A stretch of 64,000 nucleotides of DNA from Puccinia triticina (taxonomy: Eukaryota > Basidiomycota > Pucciniomycetes > Pucciniales > Pucciniaceae), in the NCBI RefSeq assembly GCF_026914185.1, contig NC_070568.1:6593501-6657500 (forward strand). Direction: 5' to 3'. A program made the position numbers and the translations under genes. Shown in pieces: positions 1-12,547 of this stretch. The first letter of the stretch is position 1. Every line of letters begins with the position of its first letter. Under the pieces are notes generated by a model, which ran no database searches, was not told where the DNA came from, and worked only from the letters and a program-made list of their open reading frames with translations.

Positions 1-983
1 TTCAGGAAGGTTGGCATTCAAGACAGGTTGCTCTGCATTTTGAAGCTCTGGAATCCAGTATTCGGTGTTTGGGGCCGTTTGATCAGTATGTAGCAAGACA
101 GGAAACCCAGTATATAAGTCTATTACCACAGGATTGTCTCCAGTTGATACTCGACAGATAGGACATGAGGTACGATCATCAGTTTTTAACCATGTTTCCA
201 CACAGTGGTAGTGAAACCAGTGTATACAATCCAACAAAAGAACTGCTTGTAAAGGAGCTTCTATAACAATCTCTTCTAAGCATATCCGACAGTCCCTGGT
301 TTCTTGGTTGGTTTGACCAGCAGCTTGGTTTCTGCTATCTGCCTTGAGTAAATCTGCAACCAGGATAGATTTCTCAGGGTTACTGCTTGAGGTGGGATCT
401 ATGGGTGGCTGAATAGTGCAATTTTCTATAGCTGGACTTCTTTCATCCCCTTCATTGATTGAAGTACTTGTCTTAGTCTTCTTATTTTATATTGTTTTCC
501 ACAACAATATTGCAAATTCATCAGGTGATGAAGTGAGCCTGTAGGTTGAAAATTAAGACTGAAGCTCATGAAAATCAAATGGCACACTTACAAAGACATT
601 CAGATTTGATGGGTCACTATCCACATTCAACTCGATTTGACTTGATGGCTGTTCAAGTAATGTGGGGGCAATGAAGTGACCGGCAGAGGTCCCTGTTGTT
701 TGTGGACTTAACAAGCCAGTGTACTCCTGAGTATGTTGAAATGCACATTGGACTCCTACAATCCCTCCAAGAATATTCTGAAAAGACAAAGAGATCCCAC
801 TGGCTGTCAGCTTTTGAATCAAATTGAATTGAATTAGATTGAATTGATCAAGTGAAGTTGGAATATGTGGGGTAAGATGCTTAACTTTCAGCAGTAATAA
901 CCAGGCAGCCATATCATTGAGTTGGAATTTTGAGATTGTTTTTGGCTCTGGATAGTAAGTAGCCAATTGGTGTAAAGTCAAAC
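1..983 (-). CDS. RING-H2 membrane protein, duplicate copy, cut by window edge
   Basis: This is the left copy of the gene described at 5532-6754 and appears base-identical to it over the shared part. Exons by correspondence are 1-480, 592-777 and 886-983, read on the minus strand. The part coding for the end of the protein, including the C-terminal membrane segment, lies outside the window. The RING cysteines and histidines (CRIC, then C-x-H-x2-H-x2-C, then CPIC) fall at about 150-310. RING-H2 proteins are usually E3 ubiquitin ligases that bind an E2 enzyme. Whether this copy is complete cannot be seen. The upstream exon or exons were not found, so the start is unknown. The near-zero divergence from its twin means the duplication is very recent, or that it is an assembly product. 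Confidence 0.6.
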
Positions 984-1623
984 CTGTCCAACTGCATACT
1001 TGTATAAAGGAACTTCACATAATGCTAACCTTTGGAACCACATATAAATATCATATATGCCAACCACATAGCAAATTAGTTCCACCAAGGAATATGATGT
1101 TAGGCAGGTTTGACTGGAATATAATTGGAGCTGTCTTTGCAGTATTTACTTTCAGCCTTTGAGAGACAGAGCAGCAATGGATGTGGCCCCCAAATCAGGA
1201 CTGATTCCTGACCAAAAGCGGGTCAGTTATGCTGTCAGAACAATAGCGCAGCGTCACACCACAAACACCGGCGGTATTCCCCGTTAGGTGTTAGCTGTAT
1301 GTATTATGCTGAAGCTAACTAGAGCTAACTGCTATGTTTCACCGCCAGGTGGCGTAATATTGCAACAATATTATCCTAGCATAGCGCCGCTAACACTACG
1401 GTGTCAGTGGAGCATAGCCCAGGGCCCCGAGGATAGCTCGCGATGGCCATTTCGGTCAACGGGGTGTAACAGCCCACCGTTGTCCTTACTGCTTGCGGGG
1501 ATATTTCCATGCATGATAAGTGTCAGTCTCAGCAAGGGTTACTCAGCACAAGCTCGACACGTTACTTGGAACAGCGGGGTTCACAATTCAAATTGGCCAT
1601 TCTCATACGATGACTTATCTCAA
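1..1623. repeat. Segmental direct duplication, left copy
   Basis: Every block compared matches 5772-7394 at a constant offset of 5771 with no difference noticed. The repeat probably extends past the left window edge. It covers the 3' two thirds of the RING gene and about 640 bp upstream of its visible exons. The direct match ends at the CAA at 1621-1623 and continues as an inverted match from 1624. Confidence 0.93.
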
Positions 1624-2040
1624 CACTGAGCTTCGACAAGGTGCATCGCCACTGCGGGCTCCCGAAGTACGTCAGGACGGATGTCATGGAATCCAATCAG
1701 ATTGTATTTAGTCGAATACAACACCCTTGAGGCTTGGGGATGCGATGCTGTGATCTGAACTTCTGAGCAACAATTTGAATTATAAACTGGAGTAGAATAT
1801 GTGTATCCTTGAGGGAAATCACTAAAAGGATGTCTAATTCAACCAGTCAAAATTCCTCCAGCCACAATTATCTAAGTTTCAGCCTGCAGTGTTCTCATAT
1901 GTAACAGGATTCAGAATTGAAATTTTGAATGCTTGTTTCACTCACTATTTTTTTTTTTGCACGGCAGGAGCAACTCCAATCCTGGAGTGTGTGTGCGTGT
2001 GTGGGTTGAAGCTTTGCAGCAGTGCATGCTGATGCTGGTT
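1624..2040. repeat. 417-bp segment, inverted relative to 7394-7810
   Basis: This stretch is the reverse complement of 7394-7810 (coordinates sum to 9434 throughout, including an 11-base T/A run of equal length). It sits directly against the direct duplication in both copies, so the two copies differ by a flip of this block. The flank beyond it is unrelated in the two copies. I see no terminal inverted repeat that would make it an ordinary transposon. Confidence 0.9.
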
Positions 2041-3917
2041 AAATTTTACTTTTATCCTATTGTGAACCCCCCTAATCAATGCCCAACTATTACTCATTTA
2101 TGGTGAATTTCTGTTGATCAATTTCTCTATGTCAAAGGGGTTCCAAACAACGTAAAGGTGACCTGCGGGGGCTTTCATGGCTTTCTGACCAGTTTTTACT
2201 TGTATTGGAGCTGTGAAAGGCACCTCCAGTGATCTGTCACCCTCATGTACGCGCGTACACGAAGGTGACATTGGCAAATTGGGAAAAAACTCACATGCAT
2301 GTGCATGGAGACATTGGAAAACAAACAAACACAAAAACAACTCACAAGCTTATATATGTTAAGAAGCCAGGATGTCTATCTGAAATCTGGGACCACACAC
2401 CTCCAAGCTTGACTTGACTCATATTTTCACCCTACTTTCATCCTTTTTTGGCTCAATTCTAGATGATACTGGCCTTCTTTAGGGAAATATGCCAATTCAG
2501 ATGGGCCTTTCACATCATTCTAACAGGGGTGTACATGTTTTTGATCTGCAGGAGGCCCAATCTGCAATTTTTAACAAACTTACACACATGCACATGACAG
2601 TTACATTAGCAAAGTGAAAACAATGACCACCTTCATGCGCACATAAATAATATGAATTGAACCCCAATAATTCATATCAATTACCAAACAGTTCAAATTT
2701 AATTATGCTTTGATTGTGGCCATTGTGTCTTAGTGGTTTCAACTGCATTCCAGTTGTTTTCCAGTTGACTTCTGCATGACTTCTGGATGGTTTATGCCTG
2801 AATCCAGGATCAGTTTCAAATCATTTGTGGATTAGTTCCAGAATTTTTCATTAATTCTTGCACTACTTTCATCAAAGGCATCCAGCACAGTTGTGGAAAA
2901 TGGGTACAGTATGGCACTCTCTGGAGAGTGCGTCAAAATCTCCCCTGGTGGTGGTGCATGGGAAGAAAAAGTTATGAATGTGCCGGATAATAAGTACCTT
3001 AGTAGGAGATATGACATGAACAAAAGCTGCCACACCCTCAAAACTAACTTCTGTTTGTGAGGTACTTCCCAGAAGCTAACCATTCTATAGAGTTTATTTA
3101 ACTCATTTCTTTCAAATTTTGGGGCACTTGAGGGCACCGTAGCTAAGGTTGTGGTAATTTTCCTTCATAGGAAATCTGCCAAATTACAGCCACAGTAGCG
3201 CATGGCTTTCCTGTGGTGAGCAAATGCCATACACCTCCCCATGTTACCTTTGGATGGAGGGTACTCTGCACGCTGTAACACTTTGGGGTGGTTTGGGTGC
3301 TGCCATGCGGAGATATAATTTTTTCTTTATTTTTGACATTTTTTGTGAAATTAAATTTTCAACTCCCATTCTTGATAGCAGAATTAATTATCTGATTCCC
3401 AAAATTGCCCCGGACCAGTTTTGGGTCCTGGCGACCCGTTGCAGACGTTGGAATATTGTCTTCCAGACGTCCACAACATTTGGGAGTTGGAAAATTAATT
3501 TTTGTGAGTCAATTTTTCAAACCCCTACATCAAAACCTACCACACTGCTTACACTCCAACATAACCAGAGGTGTTAGAAGATCCCACCTGATCCTTTGCT
3601 TCTAGATCTTGCTTGTACAAAAATCACACCTATGTGTTTGAAGCTCATGTTTACTTTTCCTCTTGTTGAATTGAATCAAACTTGCTTACTTGCTTAGCTA
3701 CTTAGCTAGAGCGCCTTTACCCTCAGCAGCTAAATTAAACATTTTATGTTGGTGCTACCCCCACCAATGACACAATTTCTCATCAGTTTAAGACCTTCAC
3801 CAGGCATTTTATCAAACTGATCACTGATTATTGTTGTGGGAAATGATGATTTTGATGAAGAGAAGGCTATTAAGTGTGCTTTATCACCGGGATGTTTGCT
3901 TCAATTGGAATCTATTA
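2041..3917. other. AT-rich intergenic stretch, no gene seen
   Basis: Only short reading frames without recognisable domains occur here. A weak echo of the same phrase (acatgcacatg next to gtgacattggcaaa-like text) occurs at about 2230-2310 and 2580-2620 and suggests an old repeat. No tRNA, LTR or clear inverted-repeat element was found. Confidence 0.5.
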
Positions 3918-4144
3918 CACTACAAGAAAAACTTTCTCAACTGCTAGCAGTTAACATGTGGGTTACTGTTGTGGAACTGATGTGCTAGCTCCACCCAAAC
4001 ACACATAAGCTTCTTATCATGCACAGTGACTGTGAATTGAAGCTTGGTCAACAGTAAGCCTTGAGAAAGGCTTGTGTAATACCACAAGCTTGCTTGGAGT
4101 TCTGACATGTCAACTGCTTGCAATGGCTTGACTTTTTCTTGCAG
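3918..4144. mobile_element. CACTA-like MITE (CACTACAAGAAAAA ends)
   Basis: The left end reads CACTACAAGAAAAACT and the right end, inverted, reads CTGCAAGAAAAAGTC. Inside both ends is an inverted AACTGC...GCAGTTRACATG block. It carries no coding capacity. It belongs with the element at 5016-5261 and a partial copy at about 47060-47193, which share the inner block. The right terminus is CAGTT rather than CAGTG, so the exact end is uncertain and no clean target duplication is visible. Confidence 0.5.
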
Positions 4145-4147
4145 TTT

Positions 4148-4357
4148 TAGGGGGTTTCAAAGTTGACCAGGTGCATGCACTTTTGCAAGTTAGTATTCAA
4201 TTTCATTCTTGAACACTGAGTTGCAAAAGTTCATGCAATTCATATTGGTACTGCAACCCCTAAGCCCGCTTGAATTACTCTTTTTGAGATTTGGTGTTCA
4301 AGGCTTTCCTTCCAAAAGTACATTCAAGCTTTGCATGGCCAACTTTGAAGCCCCCTA
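4148..4357. mobile_element. 210-bp MITE, TAGGGGG-TTCAAAGTTG termini
   Basis: The ends are inverted: TAGGGGGTTTCAAAGTTGAC on the left and, read inverted, TAGGGGGCTTCAAAGTTGGC on the right. If the outer TA is the target duplication the element is the GGGGG...CCCCC core, as in Tc1/mariner-type MITEs. The same terminus appears at 58489 (GGGGGATTCAAAGTTGGCC) and, inverted, at 63114-63135. It is non-coding. Confidence 0.7.
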
Positions 4358-5015
4358 ATAATTTGACATCATCATCTCAATTACAAGGGAGTATTTACCA
4401 ACTGTTCCAGAAATAAGAATTTAATCCAGCCTCTTGTTTTATCATTGGAATTCCTGACAATTGTTAACTTCCTGAGACCACAAATGGGACCATTGAAATT
4501 TCATCCCAAAATATTCAAGTATTTGATTCCCCAGAGTCAGAATAAGCTGAATCTGTGTAAAGCCCACATGCACACTGCAGAATTCACAATATTTGTCACA
4601 TCAATACTACTGCCTTCCAGCTACATATCTGGCCTTATCCCCTTACCTAGTCTAGCAGAGAGCCAACCAAACCCTTCTCTCTGCCAACTAGGTAAGCTTC
4701 CCCTTCTCTTATATACTTTATTTCCCCCCTTCTGAGCAATAGATAGCATAGAAAAATAGAGAACCAACCAACCCCTTCCATCTGCCTACTAGTAATATAA
4801 CCCCCCAGCCGTGGAGCTAGAACTCTACACTTTGGCCGGTCCTCCCTACAACCTGATTCTCCATCAGTGAAGACCCCATTCCAGGAGTCTTAAAATCTGT
4901 ATTCCCTCATAGAAGAGACACTCTACAGCCCTTGAAATATAATCTGTTCAGCTGTTAACAGAAGAAAGCAGTAATTTGATATGATTCTGTCAATCGCAGA
5001 AGAAAAATATTCTAC

Positions 5016-5261
5016 CACTGCCAAAAAAACTGGGTAATTAAGCAGTTGACATATGGGAACTGGTGCTACTGGCACCTTTCTCAAAGTTATTACTCAACCA
5101 AGCTTCAATACCCATTCACTGTGCACATTGCACAGTGTTGTGCCTAAAAGGTACTTATGTAATTACAATTGGGGTTATAATGAAAGCTTGATTTGAGCAC
5201 TCTGCATGTTGGGTCAACTGCTTGCAACTGCAAGCAGTTGACCCAGTTGTTTTTCTCAGTG
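5016..5261. mobile_element. CACTG...CAGTG MITE
   Basis: Termini CACTGCCAAAAAAACTGG and, inverted from the right, CACTGAGAAAAACAACTGG. A subterminal GTCAACTGCTTGCA block and its inverse lie at the right end (about 5213-5245) and would fold into a hairpin. Flanks TAC and TAA agree in two of three bases, so the target duplication is imperfect. CAC ends fit the CACTA (EnSpm) group. It has no coding capacity. Confidence 0.6.
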
Positions 5262-5531
5262 TAAATTTTCAGGTGTGGCAGTAAATTGACTTCCATTATG
5301 ATCAGTTGGTCATGAGTGCATGTTACATAACAGAAGCAAATTTCTGAGCTTTTTCAAATCTTATTGCAGATAGGTTCCAATCTTGGACACAGATAAAAGA
5401 TATTCAGCCAGCTAATCTGAAGGTTACCTTTTGTTTATAAAAATAAAGTAGGGCAAAAAAAGAGTTAAAACTGGGGTTGCTTATTAACAAAAATGGAAAT
5501 GTTCAGAGATATTTGAATATTTTTTACTGAC

Positions 5532-6754
5532 CTATGCGTGATGCCTTGCCATGTGATCCACTACAATAGCTGTACCAATCAATGCAGCAAAGAAAATTAA
5601 AACCAAAAAACCAAAACCACAGGAAAGAATGGATTCAATCTTGGCACTTCCTAATGACCGTATATCTCCAAAGAATTTGCGCAAATGCTTGAGAAAATCA
5701 AAAAATGTGTTCTGCAAACGGTTGATGTAGGCAGCCCGTTGATCAACTTCTAGTGAGGCAGTCTGCCCAGTTTCAGGAAGGTTGGCATTCAAGACAGGTT
5801 GCTCTGCATTTTGAAGCTCTGGAATCCAGTATTCGGTGTTTGGGGCCGTTTGATCAGTATGTAGCAAGACAGGAAACCCAGTATATAAGTCTATTACCAC
5901 AGGATTGTCTCCAGTTGATACTCGACAGATAGGACATGAGGTACGATCATCAGTTTTTAACCATGTTTCCACACAGTGGTAGTGAAACCAGTGTATACAA
6001 TCCAACAAAAGAACTGCTTGTAAAGGAGCTTCTATAACAATCTCTTCTAAGCATATCCGACAGTCCCTGGTTTCTTGGTTGGTTTGACCAGCAGCTTGGT
6101 TTCTGCTATCTGCCTTGAGTAAATCTGCAACCAGGATAGATTTCTCAGGGTTACTGCTTGAGGTGGGATCTATGGGTGGCTGAATAGTGCAATTTTCTAT
6201 AGCTGGACTTCTTTCATCCCCTTCATTGATTGAAGTACTTGTCTTAGTCTTCTTATTTTATATTGTTTTCCACAACAATATTGCAAATTCATCAGGTGAT
6301 GAAGTGAGCCTGTAGGTTGAAAATTAAGACTGAAGCTCATGAAAATCAAATGGCACACTTACAAAGACATTCAGATTTGATGGGTCACTATCCACATTCA
6401 ACTCGATTTGACTTGATGGCTGTTCAAGTAATGTGGGGGCAATGAAGTGACCGGCAGAGGTCCCTGTTGTTTGTGGACTTAACAAGCCAGTGTACTCCTG
6501 AGTATGTTGAAATGCACATTGGACTCCTACAATCCCTCCAAGAATATTCTGAAAAGACAAAGAGATCCCACTGGCTGTCAGCTTTTGAATCAAATTGAAT
6601 TGAATTAGATTGAATTGATCAAGTGAAGTTGGAATATGTGGGGTAAGATGCTTAACTTTCAGCAGTAATAACCAGGCAGCCATATCATTGAGTTGGAATT
6701 TTGAGATTGTTTTTGGCTCTGGATAGTAAGTAGCCAATTGGTGTAAAGTCAAAC
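5532..6754 (-). CDS. RING-H2 finger protein with C-terminal membrane segment
   Basis: Visible exons, minus strand: 6657-6754, 6363-6548 and 5532-6251, with GT-AG introns of 108 and 111 bp. Together they give about 333 residues. The start exon is not identified because the 6754 end follows a splice acceptor (GGACAG). The last exon holds the RING-H2 finger (CRIC, 14-residue-plus spacer, CIHWFHYHC, CPIC). It is followed by an acidic/polar linker and a hydrophobic helix (GFGFLVLIFFAALIGTAIVV) 8 residues from the C-terminus. This is the layout of tail-anchored or single-pass E3 ubiquitin ligases, which would act on a membrane. The 186-bp middle exon has the same length and clear similarity in the paralogue at 12548. 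The 111-bp intron removes an in-frame TAA. The gene lies within a recent duplication except for its last 80 codons. Confidence 0.65.
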
Positions 6755-7394
6755 CTGTCCAACTGCATACTTGTATAAAGGAACTTCACATAATGCTAAC
6801 CTTTGGAACCACATATAAATATCATATATGCCAACCACATAGCAAATTAGTTCCACCAAGGAATATGATGTTAGGCAGGTTTGACTGGAATATAATTGGA
6901 GCTGTCTTTGCAGTATTTACTTTCAGCCTTTGAGAGACAGAGCAGCAATGGATGTGGCCCCCAAATCAGGACTGATTCCTGACCAAAAGCGGGTCAGTTA
7001 TGCTGTCAGAACAATAGCGCAGCGTCACACCACAAACACCGGCGGTATTCCCCGTTAGGTGTTAGCTGTATGTATTATGCTGAAGCTAACTAGAGCTAAC
7101 TGCTATGTTTCACCGCCAGGTGGCGTAATATTGCAACAATATTATCCTAGCATAGCGCCGCTAACACTACGGTGTCAGTGGAGCATAGCCCAGGGCCCCG
7201 AGGATAGCTCGCGATGGCCATTTCGGTCAACGGGGTGTAACAGCCCACCGTTGTCCTTACTGCTTGCGGGGATATTTCCATGCATGATAAGTGTCAGTCT
7301 CAGCAAGGGTTACTCAGCACAAGCTCGACACGTTACTTGGAACAGCGGGGTTCACAATTCAAATTGGCCATTCTCATACGATGACTTATCTCAA
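5772..7394. repeat. Segmental direct duplication, right copy
   Basis: Counterpart of 1-1623. The non-coding part (about 6755-7394) includes a stretch with repeated GCTAAC/GTTAGC phrases (7059-7170) that looks like the remains of a small inverted-repeat element. No convincing termini could be set. Confidence 0.93.
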
Positions 7395-7810
7395 ACCAGC
7401 ATCAGCATGCACTGCTGCAAAGCTTCAACCCACACACGCACACACACTCCAGGATTGGAGTTGCTCCTGCCGTGCAAAAAAAAAAATAGTGAGTGAAACA
7501 AGCATTCAAAATTTCAATTCTGAATCCTGTTACATATGAGAACACTGCAGGCTGAAACTTAGATAATTGTGGCTGGAGGAATTTTGACTGGTTGAATTAG
7601 ACATCCTTTTAGTGATTTCCCTCAAGGATACACATATTCTACTCCAGTTTATAATTCAAATTGTTGCTCAGAAGTTCAGATCACAGCATCGCATCCCCAA
7701 GCCTCAAGGGTGTTGTATTCGACTAAATACAATCTGATTGGATTCCATGACATCCGTCCTGACGTACTTCGGGAGCCCGCAGTGGCGATGCACCTTGTCG
7801 AAGCTCAGTG
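7394..7810. repeat. 417-bp segment, inverted relative to 1624-2040
   Basis: Reverse complement of 1624-2040 without visible mismatches. The outer junction reads CAGTG-tat-CAGTG, a short direct microhomology just outside the flipped block. Confidence 0.9.
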
Positions 7811-8316
7811 TATCAGTGCCGGGTCTGCTACGCACACGACCAGTCAACTAGCCGAGTGTTACCGCTCAGCAGCCGACCACCCATTGGAAAGCGAGTTGTG
7901 GAAAGGGGGAACTGCTGATGAGGCGGCTCGCCCAGGCAAAATGGGTTATGAATCAATTTGAGAGAAGGGGAAACCGCATATAAGAGAATTGTTACTCGAT
8001 AAACTTTGAAACTTATTTAGTCAGCCGGAGAGAAACTGAAGCCAGAGGTGCTAAGACGGATGATGAGAGTAGTAGGGCGGACACATAAGAAAACATCACC
8101 GTATAGACGCGCCCTCACGTGAAGGCAAAAATACAACACAGCTTGTCAGGAGGGGTCAGTGAGATGAGGCTCTTTTCACACTTGCTGAGGAAGTAATTAA
8201 GTGGGCGCATTGTGGAGCCAACGTTATATCTCCTGGAGAAACTAATAAAAGGGAGTTAAAAGTTGGGATAGAAGAAGACGGAGGAAGAGGATAAACACAA
8301 CAGCAAGTCACAGGTT
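7811..8316. other. Intergenic, 3' side of the HMG-box gene
   Basis: No gene, repeat or RNA was recognised in these 500 bases. Confidence 0.4.
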
Positions 8317-8871
8317 CTAGCTTCGTTCGTACTCTGCTTTTTCAGCCTCGTGCCTCTTTTTATCCCGAGAAGCCATATCTTCATCTGAAACAAACAAGAA
8401 CCCAGGTCGCAGTCTTAGTAACCAAGAATGACTTCTGACTCCTTTCAGAGGAAAGTTTACCCACAAGGTTTTTTCTCTTCCTCAGCCAGAGCCTTCCATT
8501 TAAGACCAAGTAGCCTTCCGATTTCGCCTGAAGGAGCGTACGGGCCGGTTAGACTGGTCAGTGACATAGTGGGGGAGCACGGTGACGTGTTCTGGCTTAC
8601 CAAATGAGACGTCGGGGTTTTCGGTCTTGATCCGTTCACGCCAATCTTGGCTAAAGTACTGCGAAGGAAAGATAGTACTGAATATCAGGACTGCCCCTCG
8701 TAGCACAGTTGGAGAAGAGCGAGGATGAGGACTGACCATGTAGGCCGATAGTGGTCTCTTGGGTGCATTGGGGTCTTTCTCTTTCTTGACCCTCTTGACT
8801 TTTGGCATCGGATTACCATCGCAATCCAGTTTGGGCGCGCGCTTCGAGCTGGCGGTTGTGTCTTTAGGCAT
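8317..8871 (-). CDS. NHP6: NHP6-type HMG-box chromatin protein
   Basis: Exons on the minus strand are 8737-8871, 8601-8658, 8465-8527 and 8317-8384, joined by three introns of 73 to 80 bp. The total is 324 nt, 107 residues. The N-terminus is short, basic and lysine-rich. A single HMG box follows at about residues 35-103: DPNAPKRPLSAYM, then FSQDWRERIKTENP, SFGEIGRLLGLKWKAL, and KKPYEDMASRDKKRHEAEK. That order and total size match yeast Nhp6 (about 93-99 residues). Nhp6 proteins bend DNA without sequence specificity and assist FACT and promoter assembly. The third intron is best spliced at GTGGGT, not the nearby GTAAAC, because only this restores the KKPYEDMA motif. The first intron uses GTCAGT. 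The start ATG follows a GC-rich upstream region. Confidence 0.93.
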
Positions 8872-11800
8872 GGTGCTGGATGGGAATAGGGGCGGTCACT
8901 GCAAGAGTCCAATCAAGGTGGGAGACGCCCGGCGCAATGGATCAGTGTCAAGTCGCGAAGAGGGTGGACAGCCACCCGATGCTGTGCTGCTGGGGAGGAG
9001 GAGCGGAGAGCAGCCCGGGGGAGAGGAGGAAGGAGAGTTGGATGTATGCGCCGGGGACGCGACAGGGCGATGAATCGGATTACTCAGCCGCAGATCTCGA
9101 GACGCTCAAGGATGGAGGCCATCGATAATTTACTGTCTTACGTCATACATGGCAGGTAAATTTGATCGGCCCCAAGCCACGTGGCGACGTGTGGAGCGCG
9201 TCAAGGATCAAAGTTGGGTGCCACTCCGGCCAAGGCCACACTGTGAAGCTCGTCAGTCGGTCCGGCTGAAAGCTCAGAACAGGCGGAGCAGCGGGAAAGA
9301 TGGCATGCAACAACTGCTGGGCTCGTGCCAGCTGTCAACAGAGAAACGTCCCCCCAGGGCGTCTCTATGATAGACGGGAGGAGTGGACACCACAGGGGTT
9401 TCAAAGGCCAGGCTAGTGGGTCGTCCCCCGTGCTTTCCAAATCAAGAGAAACTCGGGGGGATTCTGGAGGGGTGGTGAGGATCGAAACACGCGGCGACTT
9501 GCACTCGAGCATCTCAGATCAACAGGACAAATAGGCTGGAAAGGGGCTGATCTCCATCACAAAGGGTTTGCGGTGTGTGGGTGGGATTGGCAGGAGAGTG
9601 GGAAATGGGATACGCTTGTAGGGGCCAATGGGGATGATCGGCGGCAAGGAAGATGGATGATGATGACGGCCAGCAGTCCAAGTGGCGATGGCAGGTCTGG
9701 ATCGGGAAACCAAAGGGGAAGAATTGGAGGAAAGACTAACAGCTGGTCGAAGCGCGAGACGGAAGGCTTGGGTGTACTGGCAGCCGGGCGCTATGTAGGG
9801 TTGTCCGGCAAGAGTGCGTGGGTGGTGGTAACTGGGGTTCAGAGGAGCAGTGTTGGTAAGCCTCAAAACATTGTCGGAAGAAGAACAGGGCAAAGTGGCA
9901 GCGCTGTAGTGGATTTGCTTTTCGAGGGGGGTTCGGCCGGGGGGAGACTCACTACTGCTACTTCGGCCGGGGGCTTGTGGAAATGCTCCCAAATAGTGGA
10001 AATGAGTCGACTGGACAAGGAAAGCTACAGGCAGAGGAATATAAGGGGGCTGTGGTGGGGCGTGCACTAGGGGCGGTGGATGAGATGGGGGAGGGCTATG
10101 GGGTGGCAGGCGTGGGGTGGCCAGCAAGAGTACAGGGTGCTAGGATGAATTGGGTGGGTGCACTGTGTAGAGCCAGCGGCAGTGGAAGAGGTGCGGACGA
10201 CGGTGTGTGTGTGCGGGTGGGAGCGATATAGGGGCGAGCGAGTGGGCGAGAGTTGGGTGGTGGAGTGTATGAGGGGGGAAGTGAGAGCGAGGCGGGCAGG
10301 GGCTGCAGCAGTACTAGTGGGCTGAAACCTGTTGACCGATGACCGTGTTGCTTGGACTACAGTCCACCCGCAGAAGCTCAACCAATGAGCGGCACGCACG
10401 CTTCAACCGCACCACTCCTAGGGGGCGGAGAGGTCTTCGCTCTCTCGCTGGGGGGCCCCCGTAGCCAAAATATGTCTATGTCCATACTATTATCCACACA
10501 CTTTATTCATAAATACATACATAGCAGTGATATGTAACCCAGGTGTGTGTTCGACGTTTGTTATGATAAGTATGGCCGATTATTTCCCTCGCCAGTACTG
10601 AAATATCACCGAGCTAGCTGGATTATTCTCCCCCGTCTCCATGTTCACGAGACCAGCCGGCCAGGAGGAAGCTGATGATCAGCTCTTTCGTCTTCAACAC
10701 TTGGGTGCGCTTCGTGCGCTTTCAGCAGACACCTCACCGGCAAGAAATCCAAGATCTTAACAACGCGTCGGTCAGGCGGAATGCACAACAAGTCCGCCTG
10801 TCCTCCACCTGGATTAAAAGCATTGCCGAAAGCGGAGTCGCGGACAACATCATCTGGCCCACGACTCCACTCTACCGATCAAAATGATTCCTGAACCCAG
10901 CATCATCAAGATATTTATTAACCCAACACTGGAAGAGAACCGAAGGAAAGTCCTCCACTGTCATAAACAAAGGAGCCGGACATACCGAAAAAAAAATACC
11001 ACCAAGGTCTTTTCGCAGGTCGAGACTCGGAAGTGCCGGTTCTGTGTAAATGTGGAGGATCGATGTCCAAAGAAAATCATGAGCACACATGGTATGTAGG
11101 GTAAAAGCTGTGGACGTCGCACGATGCCTTGAAGCACATTCTGTGACATCTCCGTGCTGTTCAACAACAAACCGTGGTGGGCATCCATAGCCCAGGACAT
11201 CGTCGACTCACAAACACTCACACTTCAGTCACGCACTCATGACCTTGCAGTAATTTACACAGCCCACATGCTTGGTGTTGCGGTTCATCGGTCGAACTTT
11301 TGACTTTGTGTAGGGATATGAATATTCAATGCGGCACAACATATCAGATCAGATCATATCGATGTCTGTTTGTCTGCCGGGCCCATATATATTTATGTAT
11401 ACTCTGAACTCTGAGTTCAAGGTTATGAAGCGGCGTCTCCGTTGCAGCTGTGGTGTGTATCGACGCGACTGATTCACGCCTTATGTTCTGATTCATAAGT
11501 GAGCCCTTTGGCGCGAGCTGGCGATCTATCGCGTAAGCTTTCTTGGATTCTGCTGGACTAAACAACAACTTGCGCCATTTTCATTGGTCATACTATTAGG
11601 ATAGCAATTGGGGGTGTTTTCAAGGAGAGTGACAGAAATGGGCCAAAAGTACGTCTTGGTTTGACTGGACATCCATGTTCCGGGGTACCCCGCGCGGAGC
11701 GCTCTCCCTGGCGATGCATTGTGCATTTCTCCTTTGAGATCCAGAGAAATAAAAGCAACATGCAGGTTGTAAATTTCACCCTTCAGAAAAAATACTAGAG

Positions 11801-12547
11801 AAAGTACATGAAAGGGTCTTTGATGAATCTGGTACCTTTACAGAGTTAGTGCAATCTACTGAAACCTCAATGGCGAAACAGAAATATGCCTTCCAAAGTC
11901 AATGCCATGAACATCTGGATACCTACACTGCCAGGACAAATCAATGTGGGTTTAAAATATTGCCTCATATTCAATGGCAAAACTACAAAAAACATGTTGG
12001 GAAACTGTCACCAGTTCACATGATGATGCAGATAATTTGATGAAACATGTGCTTCAACTCCAATCATAATTAAAACTAAACAGTTACTTCATTCAAACAT
12101 CAATTCAAATTCTACATTGGGTGTAAAGAAAAAACTGAACCAAAATGTGAAATTGGTTTTACCAAAGTTGGTGTGCTGTGACAGTTGGGTACAGGGTGCC
12201 TCTTGCCCACCAATACATAGTTGATTTTCATCTGACAGGGAAGGCTTGATATAAATATCCATGCAAGCTGTCAGAACCGCTGTCCTGATTAGATTCTATC
12301 TTCAGCAGACTTGAAATAAATACCGCAAGAAAAAATTGCCAAATCATTACTGACCCCTTAATTTAGGATTTTATTGGCTGCTTACTAGTTGAAAAAGAGC
12401 ACATTGTCAAGATTCTAATTTGTGGATATGTTTGCTTGGTTAATACTGCTAACAGTTAAGTATCATCCTCAATACTTTTCAGCTTCACTTCATTAATTTT
12501 AAATTTTAATTCAATCCAAAAGCTTACATCCAACATTTTTTTTGTAG
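8872..12547. other. Long intergenic region; GC-rich then AT-rich
   Basis: 8872-10460 is GC-rich, with G/T-rich text on the plus strand. It gives several overlapping proline-rich or glycine-rich frames of 100 to 200 codons that look like composition artefacts. It probably includes the HMG gene promoter. 10460-12360 is ordinary AT-rich sequence without a recognised gene. From about 12365 the sequence is alignable by eye to the exon at 6657-6754, but with two in-frame stops (see the RING paralogue). Confidence 0.45.

Noticed and set aside
1288..1629. A 113-codon frame, extended to 145 codons in the duplicate at 7059-7496
   Set aside because: The two versions diverge only because of the flipped block, the text contains no recognisable protein, and it lies in inverted-repeat debris.
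1624..2040. Flipped 417-bp block as a TIR transposon inserted in opposite orientations
   Set aside because: Its ends (CACTGAGC and GCTGGTT) are not inverted repeats, no target duplication is present, and two insertions at the same base would be needed.
9519..10231. Overlapping proline-rich and glycine-rich frames of 80 to 202 codons on both strands upstream of the HMG gene
   Set aside because: Low-complexity composition of a GC-rich strand-biased region, no domain, no supported splice plan, and open on several frames at once.
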